Below, piece after piece: positions 57,270 to 64,000 of a stretch of DNA of 64,000 nucleotides. This DNA is from Streptomyces griseocarneus (lineage in GTDB: Bacteria; Actinomycetota; Actinomycetes; Streptomycetales; Streptomycetaceae): positions 682,001 through 746,000 of the forward strand of contig PENC01000002.1 of the NCBI GenBank assembly GCA_003674045.1. The letters are read 5' to 3'. Below the pieces are notes generated by a model, which did no database searches, was not told the origin of the DNA, and was given only the letters and a program-made list of their open reading frames with translations. Numbering within the stretch: position 1 is the first letter of the stretch; each line of letters starts with the position of its first letter. The translations under genes and the position numbers were made by a program.

Positions 57270-57503
57270 TCAGGCCGTGGCGAAGGAGTAGAAGCGCTTC
57301 AGGGTGCAGTGCTCGTCGAGCAACCGGCCGTAGATGGGCTCGCCTTCGAGCTCGCGGTAGGTCTCGATGGGGTCGCCTTTTATGATCAGCGCCCGTGCGC
57401 ACTCCACGCACCAGTACTGGTAGGAGGAGTTGAGCGGCTCCATGTCGCGCACGATGGGCGTTCCGCTGCCGCACCAGTCGCACTTCCGGCTGTGTGCACC
57501 CAT
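57270..57503 (-). CDS. Conserved small zinc-ribbon-like protein
   Basis: A 77-residue protein with two Cys pairs: CDWCGSG (8-14) and YWCVECARAL (~30-39), a CxxC...CxxC zinc ribbon, then RELEGEPIYGRLLDEHC. It is conserved in Streptomyces with no known role; the ribbon suggests a nucleic-acid or protein contact. The ATG at 57503 opens MGAHSRKC. Confidence 0.75.
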   Translation of the reverse strand: MGAHSRKCDWCGSGTPIVRDMEPLNSSYQYWCVECARALIIKGDPIETYRELEGEPIYGRLLDEHCTLKRFYSFATA

Positions 57504-57579
57504 GGGTCAGCCGATCCCTCCCCTTTGGCCCCGTCCGCTCCCGCCGTCCGATTCTGCCACGGTCTGACGGGGGAACAGC

Positions 57580-57618
57580 AACGATCCCGCCCTTCCGACA
57601 AGGAAGGACGGGATCGTT
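57580..57618 (-). terminator. Terminator after second tRNA-Ala
   Basis: AACGATCCCG and CGGGATCGTT form a stem, extended inward by CCTTCC/GGAAGG, downstream of the tRNA on the minus strand. Confidence 0.8.
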
Positions 57619-57625
57619 CCGACTG

Positions 57626-57698
57626 TGGAGCTAAGGAGAATTGAACTCCTGACCTCCTGCATGCCATGCAGGCGCTCTACCAACTGAGCTATAGCCCC
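57626..57698 (-). tRNA. tRNA-Ala (GGC), second copy
   Basis: A 73-base minus-strand tRNA identical in every base to the copy at 53773-53845: same stems, same GGC anticodon in loop ATGGCAT, discriminator A. The flanks differ, so only the tRNA itself is repeated. Confidence 0.97.
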
Positions 57699-57826
57699 GC
57701 TGCTCTCGGTTCCCCCGGAGGCTTTCCCCCGCGTTCCCCGCGAACAAGAAGAACTTTAGCCTGTGACCTGCCCGGATGTGAAATCGGGCCACAGGCCGCC
57801 CACGGGGACGGCCGCCCCGGGTGCTC

Positions 57827-58468
57827 TCAGGTGTCGTCGCCGAGGACCGGCTCGGGCAGCGTGCCCGCGTTGTGCTCCAGCAGACGCCAGCCGCGGGCGC
57901 CCTCGCCGAGCACGGACCAGCAGCAGTTGGAGAGGCCGCCGAGCGCCTCCCAGGACGCCGGCGCCAGGCCGAGCAGCCTGCCGATGGTCGTACGGATCGT
58001 GCCGCCGTGGCTGACCACGACGAGCGTGCCGCCGTCCGGCAGCTTGTCCGCCCGGGCGAGGACGACCGGGGCGGCCCGGTCGGCGACCTCGGTCTCCAGC
58101 TCGCCACCGCCGCGCCGGACGGGCTCACCGCGCTTCCACGCGGCGTACTGCTCGCCGTAACGCCCGATGATCTCGTCGTGGGTGAGGCCCTGCCAGACAC
58201 CCGCGTAGGTCTCGCGCAGGGCGGCGTCGTGGGAGACCTGCAGGCCGGTGACGGCCGCGAGCTCGGCGGCGGTCGTCCTGGCGCGCCGGAGGTCGGACGC
58301 GACGATCGCGTCCGGCCGCAGTGCGGCCAGCAGCCGGGCGGCCCGGCGCGCCTGGGCGACGCCGGTGCCGGTCAGTTCGATGTCCGTGGAGCCCTGGAAG
58401 CGGCGCTCCAGGTTCCACGCGGTCTGGCCGTGCCGCCAGAGGACGATGCGCCGCCCCCGGTCGGCCAC
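57827..58468 (-). CDS. Histidine phosphatase (phosphoglycerate-mutase-like)
   Basis: A 213-residue histidine phosphatase. The catalytic RHG is in IVLWRHGQTAWN (~8-19, nucleophilic His), the second His in VVVSHGGTIRTTIG. AALRETYAGVWQGLTHDEI and SDLRRARTTAAELA complete the active site. It acts on a small phosphate ester; the substrate is not known. GTG start, in the conserved order nadD - LCP - rsfS - phosphatase. Confidence 0.9.
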   Translation of the reverse strand: MADRGRRIVLWRHGQTAWNLERRFQGSTDIELTGTGVAQARRAARLLAALRPDAIVASDLRRARTTAAELAAVTGLQVSHDAALRETYAGVWQGLTHDEIIGRYGEQYAAWKRGEPVRRGGGELETEVADRAAPVVLARADKLPDGGTLVVVSHGGTIRTTIGRLLGLAPASWEALGGLSNCCWSVLGEGARGWRLLEHNAGTLPEPVLGDDT

Positions 58469-58500
58469 GGCGTCCGCGTCCGTACCGCCCGTGCCGCCGC

Positions 58501-58932
58501 TCAGCTCAGCTCACCGTCCAGGCCGACCTGCTGCTCCTGGTGCTCGGCGGCCTTGCCGCGGGTGGCGACGGCGTCGGCGGGCAGCTCGATCTCCGGGCAG
58601 TCCTTCCACAGCCGCTCCAGGGCGTAGAAGACGCGCTCCTCGCTGTGCTGCACGTGGACGACGATGTCGACGTAGTCGAGCAGCACCCAGCGGGCGTCGC
58701 GGTCGCCCTCACGGCGCACCGGCTTGGCGCCGAGCTCCTTGAGCAGCCGCTCCTCGATCTCGTCGACGATCGACTTGACCTGGCGGTCGTTGGGGGCCGA
58801 AGCCAGCAGGAAGGCGTCGGTGATCGACAGCACGTCGCTGACGTCGTACGCGATCACATCGTGCGCGAGCTTGTCTGCGGCCGCCTGCGCGGCGGCCTTG
58901 ATGAGCTCGATGGAGCGGTCCGTGGCGGTCAC
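58501..58932 (-). CDS. rsfS: Ribosomal silencing factor RsfS
   Basis: A 143-residue RsfS (Iojap) protein, which binds uL14 on the 50S subunit and blocks subunit joining in poor conditions. Seen: AYDVSDVLSITDAFLLASAPNDRQVKSI, ARWVLLDYVDIVVHVQHSEERVFYALERLWKDCP, all family hallmarks. A ~20-residue C-terminal tail is extra. GTG start. Follows the LCP gene. Confidence 0.95.
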   Translation of the reverse strand: MTATDRSIELIKAAAQAAADKLAHDVIAYDVSDVLSITDAFLLASAPNDRQVKSIVDEIEERLLKELGAKPVRREGDRDARWVLLDYVDIVVHVQHSEERVFYALERLWKDCPEIELPADAVATRGKAAEHQEQQVGLDGELS

Positions 58933-59049
58933 AAGCCATGCTTTCGTAAAGAGGGTCAGTACTACGCCTCAAGGGTCTCACGACCGGCGCGCGGCCTTCC
59001 CTCCCATTTCCGGGCGGCAGGACAGGAGCGCCCCGCGAGGGCGGGCACG

Positions 59050-60711
59050 TCAGCTCTTGTAGTCCTTGCCCAGGACCACCGTCACGTCCGCGTTGGACGC
59101 GCCCTTGCCCTTCTTCACCGCGCTGTCCGGGAGCCCCAGTGTCTTGGCGACCTCCTTGGCGTCGGCGGCCCGCCGGTCGTCCTCGTAGGTCACCGTGGAC
59201 GTGGCCTCCGCCGTGCCCGCGGTGCCCGCGTCGACGACGGTGTAGCCGCCGTTCACGAGCGTGACCTGGGCCGAGCCGGAGGCGGGCTTGCCTCCTGTGG
59301 CGTTCTTCACGCTCACCCGGGGCGTCGCGTTCTTGCCGGTGTTCTTCACCGTGCCGCCCAGGACGTCCTTGACGACCTTGTCGGTCGCCTGCGCGCCGAG
59401 TGTCCCGTCGGACTGCACGGGCAGAGCGGTCGTGTCGTAGGAGCCCTTCTTGGCGAGCGTCGCGAGGTGGGCCAGGGACGCGCCGAGCTGCTCGGCGGAG
59501 AGCGAGGGGTCGGGGATCTGGGCGAGGGACTCCATGGTGCGCGTGGCGGCCGCGGGGTCGCCGGAGAGCTTCTTCAGCACCGCCTGCATGACCTGGCCGA
59601 AGCGCGCCAGCTGCTTGTTCGGGTCCTCGTCCGCCGCCCGGTACGTGGCGTACGCCACAGCCGTCCGGCCGCCGAGGTTCTGCTGCGAGCCCTTGCGCAC
59701 CACCGGGCTGTCGCCGGGCTTCGCGTCGGGGACGTCGGTGTCCGTGTCGACGGCGATCCCGCCGACCAGCTCGACCAGGTTCTCCAGATACGGAGTGTCC
59801 AGCCGCCAGCTGCCCTTGATGTCGGCGCCCAGGAGGGTGTTCAGGGCGTCCCGGGTCGCGCCGGTGCCCTCGTCCTGGACGGACTTGGCGAGCGTGGTGG
59901 AGCCGCCGCCGTCCTTGGCGACGGCCAGGGTGTTGGGCAGCAGGACCGTCGTGCCCTTCTTGGTGGTCTCGTTGTCGACCAGCAGGGCGGTGGAACTGCC
60001 GCCGCCCTGGGTCTGCCGCAGATGGACGACGATCACGTCGCGCTTCTGCGCGCCGCCCGCCGCGGTCGTGCCCTTCTTGCCGCCCGAGCCTGACAGCCAC
60101 AGATAGGCGCCCACACCGCCCAGGACGACCACCAGGGCCACGACGAGCGCGACGACACGGTTACGGCCCTTGCGCTTGCGCTCGTCGCGCCGCTCGGTGC
60201 GGCTCTCGCTGAACTTGAGCCAGTCGATGACGTCCTCGGAGCCGTCGTCCGGCTCCTCGATGAACGAGAACTGCTCGGTGCGGTAGTCCGGGGCGGACGC
60301 CTGCTGCGGCACCTTGTGCTGCTCGGCCCCCGCGTGTTCCTCGGGCGCCGCGTGCGTCTCATGGCCGGACGCGCCGGCCTGCCGCGGGATCCACTCCTGC
60401 TGCTGGGTCTGCTGCGCCTGCTGCTGGGGCTGCTGGGGGGACTGCTGCTGGTGCGGGTCGTAGTACTGCTCGTGGCCCTGCTGCGGCTGCGCGGCCTGGC
60501 CGTACGGGTCGTAGCCGCCGCCCTGGGCCTCGTAGCCGTACCCCTGCTGCTGCGCGGGCGCCTCCTGCTGCTGCACCGGCCGGCCGTACTGGTCGTACAC
60601 GCGCTCCGGGGCGTCCGGCCGGTACACCGGCTGCCCATAGACGTCATAGCCGTACACCTGCGGCTGCTGGGCGTACGGGTCCTGCGCGTACGGGTCCTGT
60701 CGGTCGTTCAC
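59050..60711 (-). CDS. LCP-like / LytR C-terminal domain membrane protein
   Basis: A 553-residue protein. The N-terminal ~150 residues are cytosolic and extremely Gln/Tyr/Pro-rich (YDPYGQAAQPQQGHEQYY), then one membrane span (185-206), then an extracellular LCP-related domain (~215-450) and the LytR_C domain (~465-553). LCP proteins attach glycopolymers to peptidoglycan; the expected Arg/Asp core is only partly recognisable (AYATYRAADEDPNKQLARFGQ), so it may be a divergent or inactive member. GTG start. Confidence 0.82.
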   Translation of the reverse strand: MNDRQDPYAQDPYAQQPQVYGYDVYGQPVYRPDAPERVYDQYGRPVQQQEAPAQQQGYGYEAQGGGYDPYGQAAQPQQGHEQYYDPHQQQSPQQPQQQAQQTQQQEWIPRQAGASGHETHAAPEEHAGAEQHKVPQQASAPDYRTEQFSFIEEPDDGSEDVIDWLKFSESRTERRDERKRKGRNRVVALVVALVVVLGGVGAYLWLSGSGGKKGTTAAGGAQKRDVIVVHLRQTQGGGSSTALLVDNETTKKGTTVLLPNTLAVAKDGGGSTTLAKSVQDEGTGATRDALNTLLGADIKGSWRLDTPYLENLVELVGGIAVDTDTDVPDAKPGDSPVVRKGSQQNLGGRTAVAYATYRAADEDPNKQLARFGQVMQAVLKKLSGDPAAATRTMESLAQIPDPSLSAEQLGASLAHLATLAKKGSYDTTALPVQSDGTLGAQATDKVVKDVLGGTVKNTGKNATPRVSVKNATGGKPASGSAQVTLVNGGYTVVDAGTAGTAEATSTVTYEDDRRAADAKEVAKTLGLPDSAVKKGKGASNADVTVVLGKDYKS

Positions 60712-60731
60712 CGGTGCCCCTCACGTGCCCT

Positions 60732-61337
60732 TCAGTGCCGGTACAGCTTGCGCTTGTCGATGTAGCGCACCACACCATCGGGGACCAGGTACCAGACCGG
60801 GTCGCCCTGCGCCACGCGGAGGCGGCAGTCGGAGGAGGAGATGGCCAGTGCGGGGACCTCGACGAGCGAGACGCCTCCCTCGGGCAGGCCGGGGTTGGCC
60901 AGTATGTGGCCCGGCCGGGTCACGCCGACGAAGTGGGCCAGCGAGAACAGTTCCTCGGCGTCCCGCCAGGTGAGGATCTGGGCCAGCGCGTCGGCGCCGG
61001 TGATGAAGAACAGGTCCGCGTCGTCGTTGAGCGCACGCAGCTCGCGGAGGGTGTCGGTGGTGTAGGTGGGGCCGCCGCGGTCGATGTCGATGCGGCTGAC
61101 CGAGAACTGCGGGTTGGAGGCGGTGGCGATCACCGTCATCAGGTAGCGGTCCTCGGCGGGCGACACCGCGCGGTGGCTCTTCTGCCACGGCTGCCCGGTC
61201 GGTACGAAGACCACCTCGTCGAGATGGAACCGCGCTGCCACCTCGCTGGCGGCGACCAGGTGGCCGTGGTGGATCGGGTCGAACGTCCCGCCCATCACTC
61301 CGAGCCGCCGCTTCACGGGCCCTGTCTGCTCTCCCAT
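60732..61337 (-). CDS. nadD: Nicotinate-nucleotide adenylyltransferase
   Basis: A 201-residue NadD, which adenylates nicotinate mononucleotide in NAD synthesis. Seen: [20 protein letters not shown] with the nucleotidyl-transferase Hx[28 protein letters not shown] (the ISSTxIR equivalent, with an altered SSDCR) and [12 protein letters not shown] at 61337. Starts the nadD-LCP-rsfS-phosphatase group. Confidence 0.95.
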   Translation of the reverse strand: MGEQTGPVKRRLGVMGGTFDPIHHGHLVAASEVAARFHLDEVVFVPTGQPWQKSHRAVSPAEDRYLMTVIATASNPQFSVSRIDIDRGGPTYTTDTLRELRALNDDADLFFITGADALAQILTWRDAEELFSLAHFVGVTRPGHILANPGLPEGGVSLVEVPALAISSSDCRLRVAQGDPVWYLVPDGVVRYIDKRKLYRH

Positions 61338-61393
61338 GCGTGCAGACCCTACTGGGCACGGCGGAGCGCCGGACCCGCAGGGACGGGGTGTGC

Positions 61394-61558
61394 TCAGCGG
61401 TCGCGGTTGAAGCGGGTCGTGATCCACAGGAGCAGCAGCAGGATGACCAGCGCGGCGCCGCCGGTCATGTAGGGGCTGATGCTCGGGTGGTTGTCCACGT
61501 GCTCGCCTTCGGAGGCGAGGGAGACCAGGGCGGTGTGGGCTGAGGCGATAGCGCTCAT
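61394..61558 (-). CDS. 54-residue single-span membrane protein
   Basis: A 54-residue protein with a His/Glu/Asp-bearing N-terminus ([14 protein letters not shown]), one membrane span ([16 protein letters not shown]) and a basic end (RFNRDR). Clear coding bias. It is just upstream of nadD on the same strand. Conserved small membrane proteins of this kind occur here in Streptomyces; function unknown. Confidence 0.7.
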   Translation of the reverse strand: MSAIASAHTALVSLASEGEHVDNHPSISPYMTGGAALVILLLLLWITTRFNRDR

Positions 61559-61654
61559 TGTCGGCAGGACCTATCCGGAACGTTGGGTTACGGGCAGAGA
61601 TTTCTGCCACATCGTATGCGGGGGGCGCGGGCGCGCTCACGCCGACTCCACAGG

Positions 61655-61825
61655 TCAGTCCTTATTGCCGTACCCGCGCAGCAGGAACCAGGCCAGGAAC
61701 GCGATGCCGACGATGCCGACGACCAGGACCGTACGGATGAGGTTTCCGGGCCCCTGGTCGCTGCTGGAGACGGCGAGCAGGTCGGTGGAGCCGGGGAGCG
61801 CGGCGAGCGCGTGCATGTCGGGCAT
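61655..61825 (-). CDS. 56-residue single-span membrane protein
   Basis: A 56-residue protein: extracellular or cytosolic N-terminal half ([20 protein letters not shown]), one span ([21 protein letters not shown]) and a short end RGYGNKD. GTGGAGAC precedes the ATG at 61825. It is the upstream neighbour of the 54-residue protein on the same strand, 96 bases apart. Function unknown. Confidence 0.68.
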   Translation of the reverse strand: MPDMHALAALPGSTDLLAVSSSDQGPGNLIRTVLVVGIVGIAFLAWFLLRGYGNKD

Positions 61826-61948
61826 GTCTCCACGGTAGCCATGCCGACGCCGGTGCCTGATGCGGGGCCCGGTGTGGGCCTAGGGTGGGCCCTGTCCGGG
61901 ACGGACGGCCGGGGGACGGGTCATGATCAGCCCACTGAGGGGGTCGCG

Positions 61949-63160
61949 ATGAGTGACGGCAACGGCGGCAACGGCGAGCACGTCTCCGCGGACGGGGGCC
62001 ACGAGCGGGTGCCCGGCAGGGAGCGGAAACGGTTCCCGGAGATCTCCTCGCGCGCGTACGAGCATCCGGCGGACCGTTCCGCCCTGGTGGCCCTGCGCAA
62101 GCTGACCGGTTTCGACACGGTCTTCAAGGCGCTGAGCGGCCTGCTGCCGGAGCGCAGCCTGCGGCTGCTGTTCCTGTCGGACTCGGTGCGCGTGAGCGAG
62201 CAGCAGTTCCCGCACCTGCACGAGATGCTGCTGGACGCGTGCTCGATCCTGGACCTGCCGAAGGTCCCGCCGATGTACGTGACGCAGGACCCGCAGCCGA
62301 ACGCGATGTGCATCGGCCTGGACGAGCCGATCATCGTGGTGACCACCGGCCTCGTCGAGCTGCTGGACGAGGAGGAGATGCGGGCGGTCGTCGGCCACGA
62401 GACCGGCCACGCGCTCTCGGGACACGCGGTCTACCGGACGATATTGCTCTTCCTCACCAACGTCGCGCTCAAGATCGCCTGGATTCCGCTGGGCAACATC
62501 GCGGTGATGGCCATCGTGACGGCGCTGCGCGAGTGGTTCCGCAAGTCGGAGCTGTCGGCCGACCGGGCGGGGCTGCTGGTGGGCCAGGACCTCCAGGCGT
62601 CGATGCGCGGCCTGATGAAGATCGCGGGCGGCAACCATCTGCACGAGATGAACGTGGACGCGTTCCTCGCGCAGGCCGAGGAGTACGAGGCGGGCGGCGA
62701 TCTGCGCGACTCCGTACTGAAGATCATGAACGTGCTGCCGCGGTCGCACCCCTTCACGACCGTGCGGGCGGCCGAGCTCAAGCGGTGGGCGGAGAGCCGC
62801 GACCACCAGCGGATCATGGACGGCCACTACCCGCGACGCTCGGAGGACAAGGACACGTCGGTGAGCGACTCCTTCCGCGAGTCCGCGAGTCATTACGTGG
62901 AATCCGTGCGGGCCAGCAAGGACCCGCTGATGGGTCTGGTGCGGGACATCGCGGGCGGGGCGAGCGGGCTGGGCGGGAAGCTGCGCGACACGTTCGGCGG
63001 GCGGAGTGGTCCCGCCTCGCCGTCGGCCAAGCCCGGGGAGGGCCCCGGGGCCCCCGAGGGCGGCTCCGGCTCCGACTCCGGCAAGCCCCAGGGTGGCCCT
63101 GGAGGCCCTGAGCGAGGTTCCGAGGACTCGGGGGGCGGGGAGAGCTCCCCGGGGCGTTAG
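61949..63160 (+). CDS. M48 family metallopeptidase
   Basis: A 403-residue zinc peptidase related to HtpX/Ste24. Zinc motif HETGH in AVVGHETGHALSGH (~149-162), third ligand Glu in SELSADRAGLLVGQD (~199-213). One or two membrane segments around ILLFLTNVALKIAWIPLGNIAVMAIV (~170-195). The C-terminal ~60 residues are Gly/Ser/Pro-rich and disordered. A role in membrane-protein quality control is likely. ATG at 61949 follows TGAGGGGGT. Confidence 0.9.
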   Translation: MSDGNGGNGEHVSADGGHERVPGRERKRFPEISSRAYEHPADRSALVALRKLTGFDTVFKALSGLLPERSLRLLFLSDSVRVSEQQFPHLHEMLLDACSILDLPKVPPMYVTQDPQPNAMCIGLDEPIIVVTTGLVELLDEEEMRAVVGHETGHALSGHAVYRTILLFLTNVALKIAWIPLGNIAVMAIVTALREWFRKSELSADRAGLLVGQDLQASMRGLMKIAGGNHLHEMNVDAFLAQAEEYEAGGDLRDSVLKIMNVLPRSHPFTTVRAAELKRWAESRDHQRIMDGHYPRRSEDKDTSVSDSFRESASHYVESVRASKDPLMGLVRDIAGGASGLGGKLRDTFGGRSGPASPSAKPGEGPGAPEGGSGSDSGKPQGGPGGPERGSEDSGGGESSPGR

Positions 63161-63211
63161 GGGGCGCCCTGGACGGCTTCTGGGGCGCCTGCGAGCTCGG
63201 GCAGTGGCGCT

Positions 63212-63268
63212 TGTCGGGCGAGCGCGGGCTGTCCGTGGCTGCTCGCGCAGTTCCCCGCGCCCCATTAC
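63212..63268 (+). repeat. Dispersed GC-rich hairpin repeat
   Basis: TTGTCGGGCGAGCGCGGGCT, then GGCTGCTCGCGCAGTTCCCC and GCGCCCC. The second stem arm is degenerate (CATTACGCCC). Confidence 0.65.
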
Positions 63269-63288
63269 GCCCACGAGCTCGGTCGGCC

Positions 63289-63357
63289 GCGCTTGTCCGG
63301 CGCGTGCGCGCCATCCCTGGCTGCTCGCGCAGTTCCCCGCGCCCCTGTCGGGGCACG
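63289..63357 (+). repeat. Dispersed GC-rich hairpin repeat
   Basis: GCTTGTCCGGCGCGTGCGCG, then TGCTCGCGCAGTTCCCCGCG and CCCCTGTCGGGGC. It is in tandem with the previous copy, both preceded by GAGCTCGG. Confidence 0.7.
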
Positions 63358-63518
63358 GCCCGGGGGTCCGGGGGCGGGGCCCCCTGGTGGGGGCTGGGGC
63401 GAAGCCCCAGAAAGAATCTCCCACCCACAGCAACCCCCACCAAGCCCGTCCGGCGATTGAGGACGCAGCCGGAGGCTGCTCGCGCCCGGAGGGCGGCACA
63501 GCGGGGAAGCCGAAACGG

Positions 63519-64000
63519 TCAGTGCCGCGGCATGACCGGCTGAGCCGAAGCGGCCAGCGTCCCGCACAGGGGCGCGGCATTCTGCGGCGTCGCGTAGGGG
63601 TCCGTCCCCGCCGGGCCGTCCGGCGCGGCGTGCTGCCCCGCGAGCAGCGGGCGCAGGAAGCCCGCGTCGTCCGCCGAGCAGGACTGCGGGCCCGCTTCGA
63701 CGGAGCTCTGGAGGACGGTCAGGTGGTGCTCCTGGAGCCCGTCGCGGTCGAAGCGGAAACGCACGTCGCGGCGGACGGTGAACAGCGACACACCGTCGTC
63801 GCCGACGGCCTTCGCGGGCCGCAGGGCGTAGACGAAGGTGTGGTCGCCGGTGACCTCCAGGGCACCCGCGCCCGCCTCCTTCACGGAGAAGACGCCCTGG
63901 GCCCGCACGGGGGTGTCGGCGAGGGCGACCTGGGCGGGGTCGAAGCGGATCACCCAGCCGGTGGCGGCGTGCTGCCCGTCGACGGAGGGGTGGTCGAAGC
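63519..64000 (-). CDS. Hypothetical protein, C-terminal part
   Basis: The last 160 residues of a protein whose start lies beyond the window. Coding runs to the edge (FDHPSVDGQHAATGWVIRFDPAQ and on). Seen: beta-strand repeats (AQGVFSVKEAGAGALEVTGDHTFVYALRP, TVRRDVRFRFDRDGLQEHHLTVLQSS), a Cys in QSCSADDAGF and a Cys near the end (PLCGTL). It looks like the exported beta-rich domain of a Streptomyces membrane protein. No function assigned. Confidence 0.6.
   Translation of the reverse strand, partial: FDHPSVDGQHAATGWVIRFDPAQVALADTPVRAQGVFSVKEAGAGALEVTGDHTFVYALRPAKAVGDDGVSLFTVRRDVRFRFDRDGLQEHHLTVLQSSVEAGPQSCSADDAGFLRPLLAGQHAAPDGPAGTDPYATPQNAAPLCGTLAASAQPVMPRH

Larger units (their letters stand above)
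63161..63518. other. Intergenic region of dispersed repeats
   Basis: 358 bases without a gene, made almost wholly of dispersed repeats: two hairpin-repeat copies (63212-63268, 63289-63357) and two further motifs (GGGGGCTGGGGCGAAGCCCC; GGCGATTGAGGACGCAGCCG). Confidence 0.7.

Noticed and set aside
57111..57291. Short frame ahead of the multicopper oxidase ending at 57291
   Set aside because: It is the tail of a long frame antisense to the oxidase and antisense to the start of the zinc-ribbon gene region. It has no ribosome site or family features.
53773..57698. tRNA-Ala copies as attachment sites of an integrated element
   Set aside because: No integrase, excisionase or replication gene lies between them, and only the tRNA sequence itself is repeated.

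Overview
The window reads as Streptomyces chromosome: very high GC, third-position G/C bias in every convincing gene, frequent GTG starts, 4-base stop/start overlaps, and gene families typical of the genus (DUF397/XRE/ATPase triads, DUF6255, DUF5753, DUF3097). It falls into two halves.

Left half, about 1 to 24,300, is accessory. It opens with the start of a lipoprotein, a DUF805 membrane protein and a GNAT acetyltransferase. Next comes a regulatory module (1,348-4,779): an RsbW-like ATPase coupled to a DUF6255 protein, divergent from an XRE/DUF5753 regulator with two DUF397 proteins and a phosphotransferase-like protein. A perfect inverted repeat lies in the shared promoter. A compact candidate RiPP (modified peptide) locus follows on the minus strand: a 53-residue peptide gene (6,849-7,010), a JmjC/cupin oxygenase, an aldo/keto reductase with an intact tetrad, and an upstream HAD phosphatase. 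After it come XRE-DUF5919/NUDIX, HD-domain and several secreted or membrane proteins, including a membrane-anchored HTH protein, a secreted HNH-like protein and a His/Cys-rich metal-binding protein. The half ends with a polymorphic-toxin operon: WXG100-like protein, a 1412-residue RHS toxin, then four short overlapping genes, one Imm50-like and the others unassigned or immunity-like.

Right half, about 24,370 to 64,000, is mostly conserved core: rsmE, nitronate monooxygenase, dnaJ, hrcA (with a CIRCE-type operator), hemW, acyl-CoA ligase, lepA, rpsT, holA, comEC, comEA, DegV, leuS, an S53 peptidase, a membrane/NuoF-like redox pair, two identical tRNA-Ala(GGC) genes flanking a GT87 glycosyltransferase and a multicopper oxidase, then a phosphoglycerate-mutase-like phosphatase, rsfS, an LCP/LytR protein, nadD, two tiny membrane proteins and an M48 peptidase. 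The leuS gene has a leader with a 12-codon peptide holding three consecutive Leu codons and a terminator, which indicates transcription attenuation.

A family of GC-rich hairpin repeats (core GTTCCCCGCGCCCCT...GGGGCGC) is scattered through the gaps of the right half. Two copies lie inside the comEC reading frame and are translated. The candidate RiPP locus and the toxin/immunity operon are the best places to look for undescribed biology.
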